From: CAVZVW01 sp963778845
GTDB taxonomy: Bacteria > Actinomycetota > Actinomycetes > Actinomycetales > Kineosporiaceae
NCBI GenBank assembly: GCA_963778845.1
Contig: CAVZVW010000005.1
Coordinates: 372,001-436,000, forward strand
Direction of reading: 5' to 3'
DNA length: 64,000 bases
Below are positions 56,090 through 64,000 of this stretch, piece after piece (position 1 is the stretch's first letter; each line of letters opens with the position of its first letter). Made by a program: the position numbers and the translations under genes. Under the pieces are notes generated by a model that searched no databases, was not told the DNA's origin, and worked only from the letters and a program-made list of their open reading frames with translations.

Positions 56090-57760
56090 ATGGCGCTGGA
56101 CGACGGTGTGGGTCGCACTGAGGGTCACGGGGGTCACCAGGCGGTCGCGGTGGCCCGGGCGCACGGCGTGCGGGCGATGTTCACCCTCTCGGGTGCCCAC
56201 GTCTTCCCGATGTACGACGGGGCGGTCAAGAGCCAGCCCCCGATGCCGCTGGTCGACGTCCGGCACGAGCAGACGGCGGTGTTCGCTGCCGAGGGAACGG
56301 CGAAGCTCACCCGCACCCCGGGCCTGGCCGTCCTGACCGCGGGCCCCGGCGTCACCAACGGGGTCAGCGCCATCACCACGGCGCACTTCAACGGATCTCC
56401 GTTGCTCGTCGTCGGTGGCCGCGCCCCCGCCGCACGCTGGGGGACCGGCAGCCTGCAGGAGCTGGACCACCCCCCGATCCTGGCTCCGGTCACCAAGCAC
56501 GCCGGCACGATCGCGGGCACCGCGGCGATCGCCGAGGAGGTGGACGCCGCCCTGCGCCTGGCTGTCAGCCCGCACCGCGGGCCTGTCTTCCTCGACGTGG
56601 CGATGGACCACCTCTTCGGCGGGGCGGAGCTCCGACTGGCCGAGGCTCCGGTCCGGGTGCGTGTGGAGCCCGACCCCGACGCGCTGGACGCCGCCGCCGA
56701 CGTCCTCGCGCACGCCCGACGTCCGGTGCTCGTGCTGGGCTCCGACGTCTGGGCCGATGGCGCCGAGGCCGCGGCGCTGCAGCTGGCCGAGGAGCTGGGC
56801 CTGCCCGTCGTCACCAACGGCATGGGCCGCGGGATCCTGCCTCCGGCGCACCCGCTGCTGGTCAGCCGGGCGCGCTCGGCGGCGTTCGGACGCGCCGACC
56901 TTGTCGTGGTGGCGGGCACGCCGCTGGACTTCCGGCTCGGGTACGGCCGCTTCGGCGGGAAGCACGGGTCGCCCACCGCCGCGGTGGTGCACCTCGCCGA
57001 CGACGCCGGCCAGCTGGCGACGCACATCCGGCTCGCGGCCGGCGTCGCCGGCGACCTGACCGCCGTGCTCGACGGCCTTCGTGCCCGAGTGGCCCGGCGG
57101 GGGCCGCACCCGGAGGTGGCCGCCTGGGCAGCCGACCTGCGCGCCGCCCACGGGGGGGCCGTCGCCGCCGACGCAGCCGACTTGGCGAGCGAGGCCGACC
57201 CGATCCACCCCGGGCGCATCTATGGCGACCTCAACCGCGTGCTCGCCGACGACGCGGTCGTCATCGGCGACGGCGGCGACTTCGTCTCCTTCGCGGGTCG
57301 GTACGTCGAACCAGCTGCGCCCGGCGGCTGGCTCGACCCTGGCCCGTTCGGGTGCCTCGGTACGGGTCTCGGCTACGCGATCGCCGCCCGCCTCGCACGC
57401 CCGGCCTCCCAGGTGGTGCTGATGCTGGGGGACGGCGCCGCCGGACTGTCCCTCATGGATGTCGACACCCTGGTCCGCCACCGGCTGCCGGTCGTGATCG
57501 TGGTCGGCAACAACTCGATGTGGGGCCTGGAGAAGTTCCCCATGCAGATGCTGTACGGCTACGACGTCGCGGCGGAGCTTGCACCACACACGCGCTACGA
57601 CGAGGTCGTGCGGGCCCTCGGCGGCGGGGGCGAGCTCGTGCGCTCGCCGGCCGAGATCGGCCCGGCCCTGCGCCGAGCCTTCGATGCGGGCGTCCCCTAC
57701 TGCGTCAACGTCCTCACCGACCCCACGGTCGCCTACCCCCGCTCGACGACAGGGATATGA
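56090..57760 (+). CDS. Acetolactate synthase-like ThDP enzyme (IlvG type)
   Basis: 556 residues with the three ThDP-enzyme domains: the catalytic Glu in DVRHEQTAVFAAEG near residue 60, AGPGVTNGVSAITTA, and the ThDP/Mg motif LGDGAAGLSLMDVDTLVRHR with NNSMWGLEK. It resembles the mycobacterial IlvG-type proteins; oxalyl-CoA decarboxylase-like activity is an alternative. No regulatory subunit gene is nearby. TAGCCT lies 6 nt before the ATG. Confidence 0.88.
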   Translation: MALDDGVGRTEGHGGHQAVAVARAHGVRAMFTLSGAHVFPMYDGAVKSQPPMPLVDVRHEQTAVFAAEGTAKLTRTPGLAVLTAGPGVTNGVSAITTAHFNGSPLLVVGGRAPAARWGTGSLQELDHPPILAPVTKHAGTIAGTAAIAEEVDAALRLAVSPHRGPVFLDVAMDHLFGGAELRLAEAPVRVRVEPDPDALDAAADVLAHARRPVLVLGSDVWADGAEAAALQLAEELGLPVVTNGMGRGILPPAHPLLVSRARSAAFGRADLVVVAGTPLDFRLGYGRFGGKHGSPTAAVVHLADDAGQLATHIRLAAGVAGDLTAVLDGLRARVARRGPHPEVAAWAADLRAAHGGAVAADAADLASEADPIHPGRIYGDLNRVLADDAVVIGDGGDFVSFAGRYVEPAAPGGWLDPGPFGCLGTGLGYAIAARLARPASQVVLMLGDGAAGLSLMDVDTLVRHRLPVVIVVGNNSMWGLEKFPMQMLYGYDVAAELAPHTRYDEVVRALGGGGELVRSPAEIGPALRRAFDAGVPYCVNVLTDPTVAYPRSTTGI

Positions 57761-57832
57761 GCCGCGCCACAGATGGCTTCGGACGGGCTAATCCGAAGGG
57801 CACTTCGGGTCATCCGGTTGTAGGATGAATGC

Positions 57833-57946
57833 ATGGAACTCCTCGTCGTCCTCAGCCTGCTCCTGGTCATATCTGCCACGTCACCGTTCTTCGGGCGCGA
57901 CACCCGCACCGCCGAGGTCCGGCGCGGATACCGGCCCCTGCACTGA
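57833..57946 (+). CDS. Single-span membrane microprotein
   Basis: 37 residues: MELLVVLSLLLVISATSPFF, a single membrane helix, followed by a charged tail GRDTRTAEVRRGYRPLH. TAGGAT is exactly 6 nt before the ATG, a strong leaderless-promoter signal that supports real expression. A second microprotein of the same design is at 59052, with the GlxA-type regulator between them. Confidence 0.65.
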   Translation: MELLVVLSLLLVISATSPFFGRDTRTAEVRRGYRPLH

Positions 57947-57979
57947 CCGACCAGCAGAGCTGACCCGTCAGACGTCGCC

Positions 57980-58957
57980 TCAGCCGGCCGCCGCCCGCGG
58001 CTCCCGGCCGCAGAACATGCGGCGGTAGGTCGTGGGCGACGTCCCGCGTAACCGCATGAAGTGGTGGCGCAGCATCGTGGCCGAGCCGAAACCGCTGCGG
58101 CGGGCCACCTCCTCCATCGAGGCGTCGCTCGACTCCAGCAGCCGCTCGGCCAGCGCTACGCGCTGCGCCAGGAGCCAGTGGTGCGGCGTCGTCCCGGTCT
58201 CGTCCCTGAACCGCCTGGCGAAGGTGCGGACCGACATCGACGCGTGGTCGGCCATGCACTCCACGGTCACGTCGTCGTCGAGGCGTTCGACCACCCAGTC
58301 CATCACGGGCGCGAGCGTCGGCGCCTCGGCAGGCCGCACCGGCGTCTCGATGTACTGGGCCTGACCCCCGTCGCGATGCGGCGGCACCACCATGCGGCGC
58401 GCGATGCCGTTGGCGGCCTGCACACCGTGCGAGTGCCGCACGAGGTGCAGGCAGAGGTCGACACCCGCCGCCGTGCCGGCGCTCGTGGCGATCGGGCCGT
58501 CCACGACGTAGAGCACGTCCGGCACCAGCTCGATCGACGGGAACTCCGTGCGGAACTGCGCCGTGTGGAACCAGTGGGTCGTGGCTCGCCGGCCCTCCAG
58601 CAGGCCGGCCCGCGCGAGCACGAACGCACCCGAGCACATCGAGGCGATCGTGGCACCGCGGTCCACCGCCCGGCGCAGCAGGCCCACCAGCTCGGGCCCG
58701 GGTTCGTAGTCCGAGGCCAAGGGCGGAACCAAGATCAAGTCGGCCGCCTCCAACGGTTCCAGGTCGTAGTCGGGCAGGATCGAGAAGCCGCTGGTGGTGC
58801 GCAGCGGCCCGGGCCGCACCCCGCAGACGGCGAAGTCGAAGCTCGGTAGCCCGTCCGACGACCGGTCGATGCCGAAGACCTCGCAGCCGATCGCCATCTC
58901 GAACGCGGACACGCCGTGGTCGAGGACCTCAGCGACGGTGCGGATGGGAGTGGTCAT
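57980..58957 (-). CDS. GlxA-type regulator (DJ-1/PfpI domain plus AraC helix-turn-helix)
   Basis: 325 residues. Residues 10-190 form a DJ-1/PfpI-like sensing domain with the nucleophile-elbow region IASMCSGAFVLARAGLL; residues 220-320 form the AraC DNA-binding domain (MADHASMSVRTFARRFRDET, RSGFGSATMLRHHFMRLRG). The ATG at 58957 has CACACT 6 nt upstream. This group often controls catabolic or stress genes. Both neighbours are membrane microproteins, which are candidate targets. Confidence 0.92.
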   Translation of the reverse strand: MTTPIRTVAEVLDHGVSAFEMAIGCEVFGIDRSSDGLPSFDFAVCGVRPGPLRTTSGFSILPDYDLEPLEAADLILVPPLASDYEPGPELVGLLRRAVDRGATIASMCSGAFVLARAGLLEGRRATTHWFHTAQFRTEFPSIELVPDVLYVVDGPIATSAGTAAGVDLCLHLVRHSHGVQAANGIARRMVVPPHRDGGQAQYIETPVRPAEAPTLAPVMDWVVERLDDDVTVECMADHASMSVRTFARRFRDETGTTPHHWLLAQRVALAERLLESSDASMEEVARRSGFGSATMLRHHFMRLRGTSPTTYRRMFCGREPRAAAG

Positions 58958-59051
58958 GACCAGAGTGTGCACCCGACCATGGCGGTATGTCTACGAAAGG
59001 TGACGTTCCTGCCACTGGTGGCTGGATATAGATGGTCGCAGACTTATCGAC

Positions 59052-59195
59052 ATGAGCATCCTCGTGATCCTGGCCCTCGTGGCCCTCGCGTTCATCTCGA
59101 CACGACTCGGTGTCGACAACCGCGGAGTGAACGACCACCGCTGGGACGGCGGCCTGCCTCCGGCCGACGCCAGCCTGCCTACCCGACTCGCCTGA
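59052..59195 (+). CDS. Single-span membrane microprotein
   Basis: 47 residues: MSILVILALVALAFISTRLG, one membrane helix, then a polar tail VDNRGVNDHRWDGGLPPADA. Same layout as the microprotein at 57833. TATAGA around 59022-59027 may be its -10. Lies divergent from the GlxA-type regulator, with about 95 nt between the starts. Confidence 0.6.
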   Translation: MSILVILALVALAFISTRLGVDNRGVNDHRWDGGLPPADASLPTRLA

Positions 59196-59203
59196 GGCTG
59201 GTC

Positions 59204-59611
59204 TCAGGCCAGCGGCGTGCGAGCCGCGAACCTGTCCCGGTCGACGACGACACGTGTCACCTCGGCAGTGGCCACCGTCCGCCCCCGGCGGTCGGTGGCC
59301 ACGACGCCGAAGCGCAGCAGCCGTCCGTCGCGGTGCTCGCGCACGGCGTGCACCTCCACCCTCCCGCCCACGGGGGTGGCGACCAGGTGCTCGAGCCTGA
59401 CGCGCGTCCCGACGCTCGTCTGCCCGGGTCCCACAGCGGAGGCGGCGGCGGCGCACGTCGCCGCCTCGCACCAGGCGAGCAGCCGAGGCGTCGCCAGCAC
59501 GTCCACGTCACCGCTTCCGAGCGCCACAGCCGTGTCTGCGGGGGTGACGTCGAAGGCCAGCCGCGCGTCGCCCGCAGGCTCGTCCCCCACCACGGCTCCC
59601 GGCTCGTCCAC
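59204..59611 (-). CDS. Hotdog-fold thioesterase, FlK-like
   Basis: 135 residues. The Thr of LATPRLLAWCEAA, the Glu in the same helix and the His of EHLVATPVGGRVEV match the Thr-Glu-His triad of the fluoroacetyl-CoA thioesterase family. Probable acyl-CoA hydrolase of unknown substrate. GTG at 59611 with TAGAGT 6 nt upstream. Confidence 0.85.
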   Translation of the reverse strand: MDEPGAVVGDEPAGDARLAFDVTPADTAVALGSGDVDVLATPRLLAWCEAATCAAAASAVGPGQTSVGTRVRLEHLVATPVGGRVEVHAVREHRDGRLLRFGVVATDRRGRTVATAEVTRVVVDRDRFAARTPLA

Positions 59612-59652
59612 CCGGTCACTCTAGGTCGGGCGGCTGTGCCTCGCCGAACCGG

Positions 59653-60738
59653 TCAGACGACGACCCCGAGTCGCCTCAGCTCCACCGTCAGGTCGTGGGG
59701 GTTCGTGGACGCGGTCATCGCGTCGGCGGTCGTCACCACCTTGTCGCGGACCAGGGCCACGAGGTGCTGGTCGAAGGTCTGCATGCCGTAGTACGCGCCC
59801 TCCTTGACCAGCTCGGGGATGGTCGCGGTCTTGTTCGGGTCCACGATCGCGTCGAAGACCCGGCCCGTCATCACACACACCTCGACCGCGACACAGCGAC
59901 CGAGTCCGTCAGCGCGCGCGACCAGACGCTGGCAGACGACCCCGCGCAGCGCGCCGGCCAGCGAGAGGCGCACCTGCTTCTGCTCGTGGGGCGGGAAGAA
60001 GTCGATGATGCGCGCGACGGTCTCCGCGGCGTCCGTCGTGTGCAGGGTCGACATGACGAAGTGCCCGGTCTCGGCGGCGGTGATCGCCGCCCGTACCGTC
60101 TCCTGGTCGCGCATCTCCCCCACCAGGATCACGTCGGGGTCCTGCCTCATGGCCGCCCGCAGCGCGACCCCGAAGTCGCCGGTGTCCAGCCGCACCTCGC
60201 GCTGGTTGATCATCGCAAGCCGGTCCTGGTGCAGGATCTCGACGGGGTCCTCGATCGTGATCACGTGGACCTCGCGCTGGTTGTTGATGACGTTCACCAT
60301 CCCGGCCAGCGTCGTCGTCTTCCCGGACCCGGTAGGGCCGGTGACGAGCACCAGCCCGCGAGGCTCCAGGGCCAGGGTGCTGACCACCGAGGGCAGGCCG
60401 AGCTCCTCCAGCGGGACGGCGCTCGGGGCGACTCGCCGAAACACCAGCCCGGTCAACCCCAGCGCCTGGAACAGGTTCACCCGGAAGCGCCCGACGCCGG
60501 GCAGTGAGTAGGCGAAGTCCGCCTCATGGGTGCGCTCGAACTGCTCGACGAGGTCGGGGCGCAGCACCTCCCGCGCCATGGCCTCGGTGTCCTCGGCGGT
60601 CAGGTCACGGGCCTGGAGCTTGCGCAGGCGGCCGTCGATGCGCACCCGCGGCGCCGAGCCGACCTTGCAGTGCAGGTCGGACCCGAACAGCTCGGCCAAC
60701 GCCGTGAGGAAGGGAACGACGGACGTCGGGTCGCTCAC
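59653..60738 (-). CDS. pilT: Type IV pilus retraction ATPase PilT-like
   Basis: 361-residue secretion ATPase. Walker A TGPTGSGKTTTLAG, Asp box TIEDPVEI, Walker B DPDVILVGEMRD and His box GHFVMSTLHTTDA, all intact. In other bacteria it powers pilus retraction. No pilin, pilB or pilC gene is in the window, so it stands alone here. GTG start at 60738 by family N-terminus. Confidence 0.93.
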   Translation of the reverse strand: MSDPTSVVPFLTALAELFGSDLHCKVGSAPRVRIDGRLRKLQARDLTAEDTEAMAREVLRPDLVEQFERTHEADFAYSLPGVGRFRVNLFQALGLTGLVFRRVAPSAVPLEELGLPSVVSTLALEPRGLVLVTGPTGSGKTTTLAGMVNVINNQREVHVITIEDPVEILHQDRLAMINQREVRLDTGDFGVALRAAMRQDPDVILVGEMRDQETVRAAITAAETGHFVMSTLHTTDAAETVARIIDFFPPHEQKQVRLSLAGALRGVVCQRLVARADGLGRCVAVEVCVMTGRVFDAIVDPNKTATIPELVKEGAYYGMQTFDQHLVALVRDKVVTTADAMTASTNPHDLTVELRRLGVVV

Positions 60739-60874
60739 CCGATGTCCATCGGCGCCCGTCGGGCCCACCTTGAGGACCGCAGGCCCGCAGACCCCGTGCC
60801 TGCACACTGTGCGAGCATGGGGACCCGTCCACGACGAACGCCGTGGTCACGAGGTACGCCCGAGGAGACACCGC

Positions 60875-60949
60875 ATGAGCCGCAAGGCCCGTAAGCGCCG
60901 CGCCCGCAAGACCAGCAAGGCCAACCACGGGCGACGCCCCAACAGCTGA
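60875..60949 (+). CDS. Ribosomal protein bL37 (AURKAIP1/COX24 domain)
   Basis: 24 residues, MSRKARKRRARKTSKANHGR then RPNS, matching the tiny actinobacterial ribosomal protein bL37. Extremely basic, as expected for an rRNA-binding peptide. GAGGAG 7 nt upstream of the ATG is a strong ribosome-binding site. Easy to miss because of its size. Confidence 0.9.
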   Translation: MSRKARKRRARKTSKANHGRRPNS

Positions 60950-60959
60950 GCGGCGTGGC

Positions 60960-61223
60960 TCAGCCCAGCTGCACGCGCACCTGGGCGATCTTCACCATGA
61001 TCCGTTGGCGTAGCTCCTCAGGAGCATGCTCGCAGCCGCAGCTGCGCCGTACCAGCGCCTTCAGCGCGACGTCGAGGTCGTACTCGGTCAGGCAGGGCGC
61101 GCACTCCTCGAGGTGCTCGCGGATGCGGTCGACGTCGTGATGGGTCATCTCACCGTCGAGGAACTCATAGACCCGGTCAAGCACCTCGCGACAGTCGGTG
61201 TCGTGCGGGTTTCCGCAGCTCAC
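60960..61223 (-). CDS. rsrA: Anti-sigma factor RsrA (mycothiol system)
   Basis: 87 residues. REHLEECAPCLTEY carries the HxxxCxxC zinc/thiol switch: disulfide stress oxidises the cysteines and frees SigR. GTG at 61223 overlaps the sigR stop by 4 nt (GTGA). More cysteines near the ends (MSCGNPHDTDC, RRSCGC) are as in Streptomyces RsrA. Confidence 0.95.
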   Translation of the reverse strand: MSCGNPHDTDCREVLDRVYEFLDGEMTHHDVDRIREHLEECAPCLTEYDLDVALKALVRRSCGCEHAPEELRQRIMVKIAQVRVQLG

Positions 61224-61855
61224 GGCGCGCCTCCCTCGCCGGCCGTCCCGGCCGTCCCGGCCGCGACCATGCCGCGCTCCCGGGCGTAGTCCTCCAGCAG
61301 CGCCCGCAGCTGGCGGCGCCCGCGGTGCAGCCGCGACATCACCGTCCCGATCGGCGTGCCCATGATCTCGGCGATCTCACGGTAGGCGAAGCCCTCGACG
61401 TCGGCGAGGTAGACCGCTATGCGGAACTCCTCGGGGATCTGCTGGAGGGCCTCCTTGACGTCGGAGTCCGGCAGGTGGTCCAGCGCCTCCGCCTCCGCCG
61501 AGCGCAGCCCCGCCGACGTGTGCGACTCGGCACGGGCGATCTGCCAGTCCTCGATGTCCTCCGCCTGCGACTGCTGCGGCTCGCGCTGCCGCTTGCGGTA
61601 GGAGTTGATATAGGCGTTGGTGAGGATGCGGTACAACCAGGCCTTGAGGTTCGTCCCCGGCTCGTACTGGTGGAACGACCCGAAGGCCTTGGTGAACGTC
61701 TCCTGCACGAGGTCCTCAGCGTCGGAGGGGTTGCGCGTCATCCGCAAGGCGGCCGAGTACAGCTGGTCGAGGTACTGCAGGGCATCGCGCTCGAAGCGCA
61801 ATGCCCTTTCCTCCGGGGTCTCGGTCGCCGGCGCGCGACCCGTGTCCTCACTCAT
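61220..61855 (-). CDS. sigR: RNA polymerase sigma factor SigR
   Basis: Thiol-oxidative stress sigma factor, 211 residues. Region 2 is LYSAALRMTRNPSDAEDLVQ and ETFTKAFGSFHQYEPGTNLK with AWLYRILTNAYINSYRKRQR; region 4 is LQQIPEEFRIAVYLADVEGF and IAEIMGTPIGTVMSRLHRGR. TACCCT lies 8 nt before the ATG at 61855. No GGAAT/GTT SigR-type promoter is recognised. Directly followed by its anti-sigma gene rsrA. Confidence 0.95.
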   Translation of the reverse strand: MSEDTGRAPATETPEERALRFERDALQYLDQLYSAALRMTRNPSDAEDLVQETFTKAFGSFHQYEPGTNLKAWLYRILTNAYINSYRKRQREPQQSQAEDIEDWQIARAESHTSAGLRSAEAEALDHLPDSDVKEALQQIPEEFRIAVYLADVEGFAYREIAEIMGTPIGTVMSRLHRGRRQLRALLEDYARERGMVAAGTAGTAGEGGAP

Positions 61856-62071
61856 CGGTGTCAAGGGTATCGGCCGGGCAACCCGGCCACTCGCCCAGGA
61901 CGTGGCGCCCGCCTGACCTGTGGGCGGCGCGTGCGGCCCGTCATCCCTTGCCGAGACCAGCACCGACCAGCTCCTCAGCCTCGTTGCGGCCCTGCTTGCG
62001 TGCGAGGGCCTTCGTTGTGCCCGAACACGCCGCGAACCTCCGGCATTCCGGCTGCTGCCCGCCGGTGGAGA

Positions 62072-62785
62072 TCACGGCGAGCCGTCGATGCCCTCCGCCA
62101 GCCGCAGCCAGCCGGTGACAGCACCCACGACTGCCGGCAGGTCAGCGGCCAACGCATGGTCGCCACCGACCGCCGCCACGCTGACGTGCCCGAGCCCGAG
62201 TGCCGCGACCTCATCCGGGGACCCGAACGGGTCGCGGTGCCCTTGGACGACCAGAACAGGCACGCCGGCATCGGCGAGCTCAGGCCCCCGGCTGCGTTCG
62301 GGCCGGCCTGGTGGGTGCAGCGGGAAGGCCAGGCACACGACGGCCACCGCCCCGCACGCGCGCGCCGTCCGGCAGGCCACACGGGCGCCGGCGCTCCTGC
62401 CGCCGACGACCAGGGGGCCCGCCGCGGCCGGGGTCAGGGCCAGGGCCGCGGCCACCGCCGGCAGCCACGCGACGTCCAGCCGGGCAGGTGCCGGCGCGAC
62501 CTTCCTACCCGCCACCCGCCACGGCTGCTCGACCAGCACGCAGCGCCAGCCCTGCTCGGTCGCGGCCGAGGCCACGGCCTGCAGGTCGCGAGCCTCCACT
62601 CCCCCGCCGGCGCCGTGGCCGAGCACGAGCGTCCCCACGGGGGCCGGCATGCCGACGGGTTCGACCACGTGCAGCACCGCGGACCCGAGGGGGGTCTCGA
62701 CCGTCTGGCATCGGCTGGAAACGGCAGGCCGACCAGAAGAGGCGGGCCGACTTGAAGAGGCAGGCCGACTAGAAGAGGGGTTCAT
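62072..62785 (-). CDS. Alpha/beta hydrolase (KANL3/Tex30-like)
   Basis: 237 residues. Nucleophile elbow GGRSAGARVA, acid in VQGHRDPFG, and catalytic His in VGGDHALAAD complete the triad; oxyanion turn VLGHGAGGG. ATG at 62785 overlaps the SRAP gene by 17 nt. The first 25 residues are repeats of RPASSS and encode no fold. The substrate is unknown. The 216 nt on its left, up to sigR, hold nothing I recognise. Confidence 0.82.
   Translation of the reverse strand: MNPSSSRPASSSRPASSGRPAVSSRCQTVETPLGSAVLHVVEPVGMPAPVGTLVLGHGAGGGVEARDLQAVASAATEQGWRCVLVEQPWRVAGRKVAPAPARLDVAWLPAVAAALALTPAAAGPLVVGGRSAGARVACRTARACGAVAVVCLAFPLHPPGRPERSRGPELADAGVPVLVVQGHRDPFGSPDEVAALGLGHVSVAAVGGDHALAADLPAVVGAVTGWLRLAEGIDGSP
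62722..62778. repeat. 18-bp tandem repeat at the hydrolase N-terminus
   Basis: Three 18-bp units with the core GGCCGACTAGAAGAGG (variants at one or two bases) code for RPASSS-type hexapeptides on the minus strand. The repeat begins at the SRAP stop codon, so it seems to have expanded at a gene boundary. Confidence 0.7.
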
Positions 62786-63656
62786 CGCGGCCACCGATCA
62801 GCTCGCCCGTGGCCGGGTCCACCACTCCCCGCAGCTCCTCCACCGACAGCGCCTCGAGAAGCTCCGGCCCGTTGTTCGCGGAGGCGTTCACCCGCGTCGA
62901 GACGGCCACGGCCTCGAAGCGCCCGGCGAGCGGGGGGACTAGCAGCGCCCGCACGGAGTCGGGGTCGCGCAGGCCGACGTCCAGCCAGTCCGTCCAGCGG
63001 TCACGCGGGAGCACCAGGGGCATGCGGTCGTGGATCACGTCCAGGCCCGGCTCGGCGTCGACGGTCACGATCGCGTAGGTCGTGAGCCACGCACCCGGGT
63101 CGTCGTGGTCGCGCTCGGGGTCGCGCCAGAACTCGTAGACGCCGGCGAACGCGATCGACCCTCCGATGATCGGGCGGATGAAGAACGGCTGACGTCGCGG
63201 CCTGCCCTTGGCGTCGGTCTCCACGGGGCTCTTCTGCCACTCGTACCAGCCGTCGGCCGGCACCAGGCAACGACGGGCAACAGCCGCGCGCCGGAACGCG
63301 GGCTTGTCCAGCAGGCCGTCGGCCCTCGCGTTGATCATGCGGGCTGCCCCGCCTCGATCCTTGGACCACGACGGCACGAGCCCCCAGGTGAGCAGGCGCA
63401 GCCACCGCACCGGCCGGCTGTCGTCCGGCTCGCCTGCCTCTCCCGCCTGCTGAACCGCATCGACCTCTTGGTCAGTGCCGCTGCGGATCCTCGGTGCGCG
63501 CTCCAGCACCACGGGGGCCGCCTTCGTCGGCGCCACGTTGTAGTCCGCCTCGGCCTGCGCCGGCGGCTCACCCGGCCCGTCGCCGTCTGTCTCCTCGACC
63601 TCGAACTCCTCCACGAGGTCCTCCGGGCGCCTGCTCGAGGCATACCGTCCGCACAC
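62769..63656 (-). CDS. SOS response-associated peptidase (SRAP/HMCES/YedK family)
   Basis: Forms a covalent DNA-protein crosslink at abasic sites in single-stranded DNA. 295 residues. The catalytic Cys2 follows the start directly (VCGRYASSRR); the GTG at 63656 is chosen for that reason, because the free N-terminal Cys is essential. Other motifs: DYNVAPTKAAPVV with the active Asn, WGLVPSWSKD, MINARAD and IHDRMPLVL with the His. The inserted Gln/Glu-rich loop near residues 65-90 is longer than usual. Confidence 0.93.
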   Translation of the reverse strand: MCGRYASSRRPEDLVEEFEVEETDGDGPGEPPAQAEADYNVAPTKAAPVVLERAPRIRSGTDQEVDAVQQAGEAGEPDDSRPVRWLRLLTWGLVPSWSKDRGGAARMINARADGLLDKPAFRRAAVARRCLVPADGWYEWQKSPVETDAKGRPRRQPFFIRPIIGGSIAFAGVYEFWRDPERDHDDPGAWLTTYAIVTVDAEPGLDVIHDRMPLVLPRDRWTDWLDVGLRDPDSVRALLVPPLAGRFEAVAVSTRVNASANNGPELLEALSVEELRGVVDPATGELIGGRDEPLF

Positions 63657-63714
63657 CCGAGACAGCCTGCCACGCGACACCGACGCCCGGGCGGGCGTCG
63701 GGCAGGATGGCGCG

Positions 63715-64000
63715 ATGACGCAGCCACACGGCGCCGCCGCGGTGACGATCGACGACGTGCGAGCGGCCGCGGCCCGCCTCGCCGGGGTCGCCCATCGCAC
63801 CCCCCTGGTCACCTCACGGACGCTGGACGAGCTCACCGGGGCGCGCGTCGTCCTCAAGGCCGAGAGCCTGCAGCGGATGGGCGCGTTCAAGTTCCGCGGG
63901 GCGTACAACCGGGTGAGCACGCTGGACGCCGCGCAGCTCGCGGGCGGGGTCGTCGCGTCGTCGTCGGGCAACCACGCCCAGGCACTGGCGTTGGCCGCCC
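63715..64000 (+). CDS. Threonine/serine dehydratase (partial)
   Basis: PLP fold-type II enzyme cut by the window end after 95 codons. Visible: RTPLVTSRTLDELTG, LKAESLQRMGAFKFRGAYN with the PLP lysine, and ASSSGNHAQALALAA, the substrate loop of threonine ammonia-lyases. CAGGAT lies 6 nt before the ATG at 63715. Biosynthetic versus catabolic type cannot be told without the C-terminus. Confidence 0.9.
   Translation, partial: MTQPHGAAAVTIDDVRAAAARLAGVAHRTPLVTSRTLDELTGARVVLKAESLQRMGAFKFRGAYNRVSTLDAAQLAGGVVASSSGNHAQALALAA

Noticed and set aside
54173..57589. An 1138-codon frame suggesting a large fusion ahead of the SulP transporter
   Set aside because: The upstream part is antisense to the acetolactate-synthase-like gene; SulP similarity starts only at 55975.
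61925..62071. A short open frame between sigR and the hydrolase, reading LAVISTGGQQPECRRFAACS on the minus strand
   Set aside because: No start with a promoter or ribosome-binding signal and no recognisable family.

Overview
The window is a GC-rich, gene-dense stretch of chromosome from an actinobacterium. Lineage markers seen in the sequence are NucS non-canonical mismatch repair, the KGD-type 2-oxoglutarate enzyme, the mycothiol-linked SigR/RsrA pair, Ni-superoxide dismutase with its protease, the 24-residue ribosomal protein bL37, DUF2550, DUF3052 and DUF6104, and frequent GTG starts. Genus cannot be fixed from sequence reading alone. Many gene pairs overlap by 1-4 nt. At least 19 genes have a NANNNT (usually TANNNT) hexamer 6-8 nt before the start codon, which points to widespread leaderless transcription.

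Layout. 1-8.6 kb: a tandem 3-hydroxyacyl-CoA dehydrogenase, nucS, a MalY/PatB-type lyase, the B12-dependent mutase meaA, a STAS protein, a TetR regulator, and divergent murA / PduO-type cobalamin adenosyltransferase. 8.6-24 kb: the conserved actinobacterial block, read on the minus strand as rho, rpmE, prfA, prmC, Sua5/TsaC, WecA-like transferase, atpI-B-E-F-H-A-G-D-C, DUF2550. A CRP/GlxR-type palindrome lies in front of atpI. 24-31 kb: the aspartate-family amino-acid cluster argS-lysA then hom-thrC-thrB. 31-33 kb: an MFS exporter and a GntR regulator with face-to-face promoters.

33.2-41 kb looks accessory. It starts at tRNA-Arg(CCG) and holds a broken RelE-type toxin, a stub of an MmyB-type regulator, a zinc alcohol dehydrogenase, a cupin remnant, a SnoaL-TusA fusion with a DsrE partner, a large LuxR (LAL) regulator, an ArsR/SRPBCC pair and a fatty acid desaturase. 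41-64 kb returns to core-like content: ECF sigma/anti-sigma, guaB1, an ABC exporter, kgd, malic enzyme, sodX-sodN, a SulP transporter, an acetolactate-synthase-like enzyme, a GlxA-type regulator flanked by two membrane microproteins, pilT, bL37, sigR-rsrA, a hydrolase, an SRAP protein and the start of a threonine dehydratase.

Several genes that should be essential (argS, rho, prmC, Sua5) are broken by single-base frameshifts in G/C runs. I read these as sequencing or assembly errors and give whole-gene coordinates. The most interesting non-coding signals are a dispersed paired-hairpin repeat family at three intergenic loci, long palindromes at convergent gene ends, and the leaderless-promoter signature.
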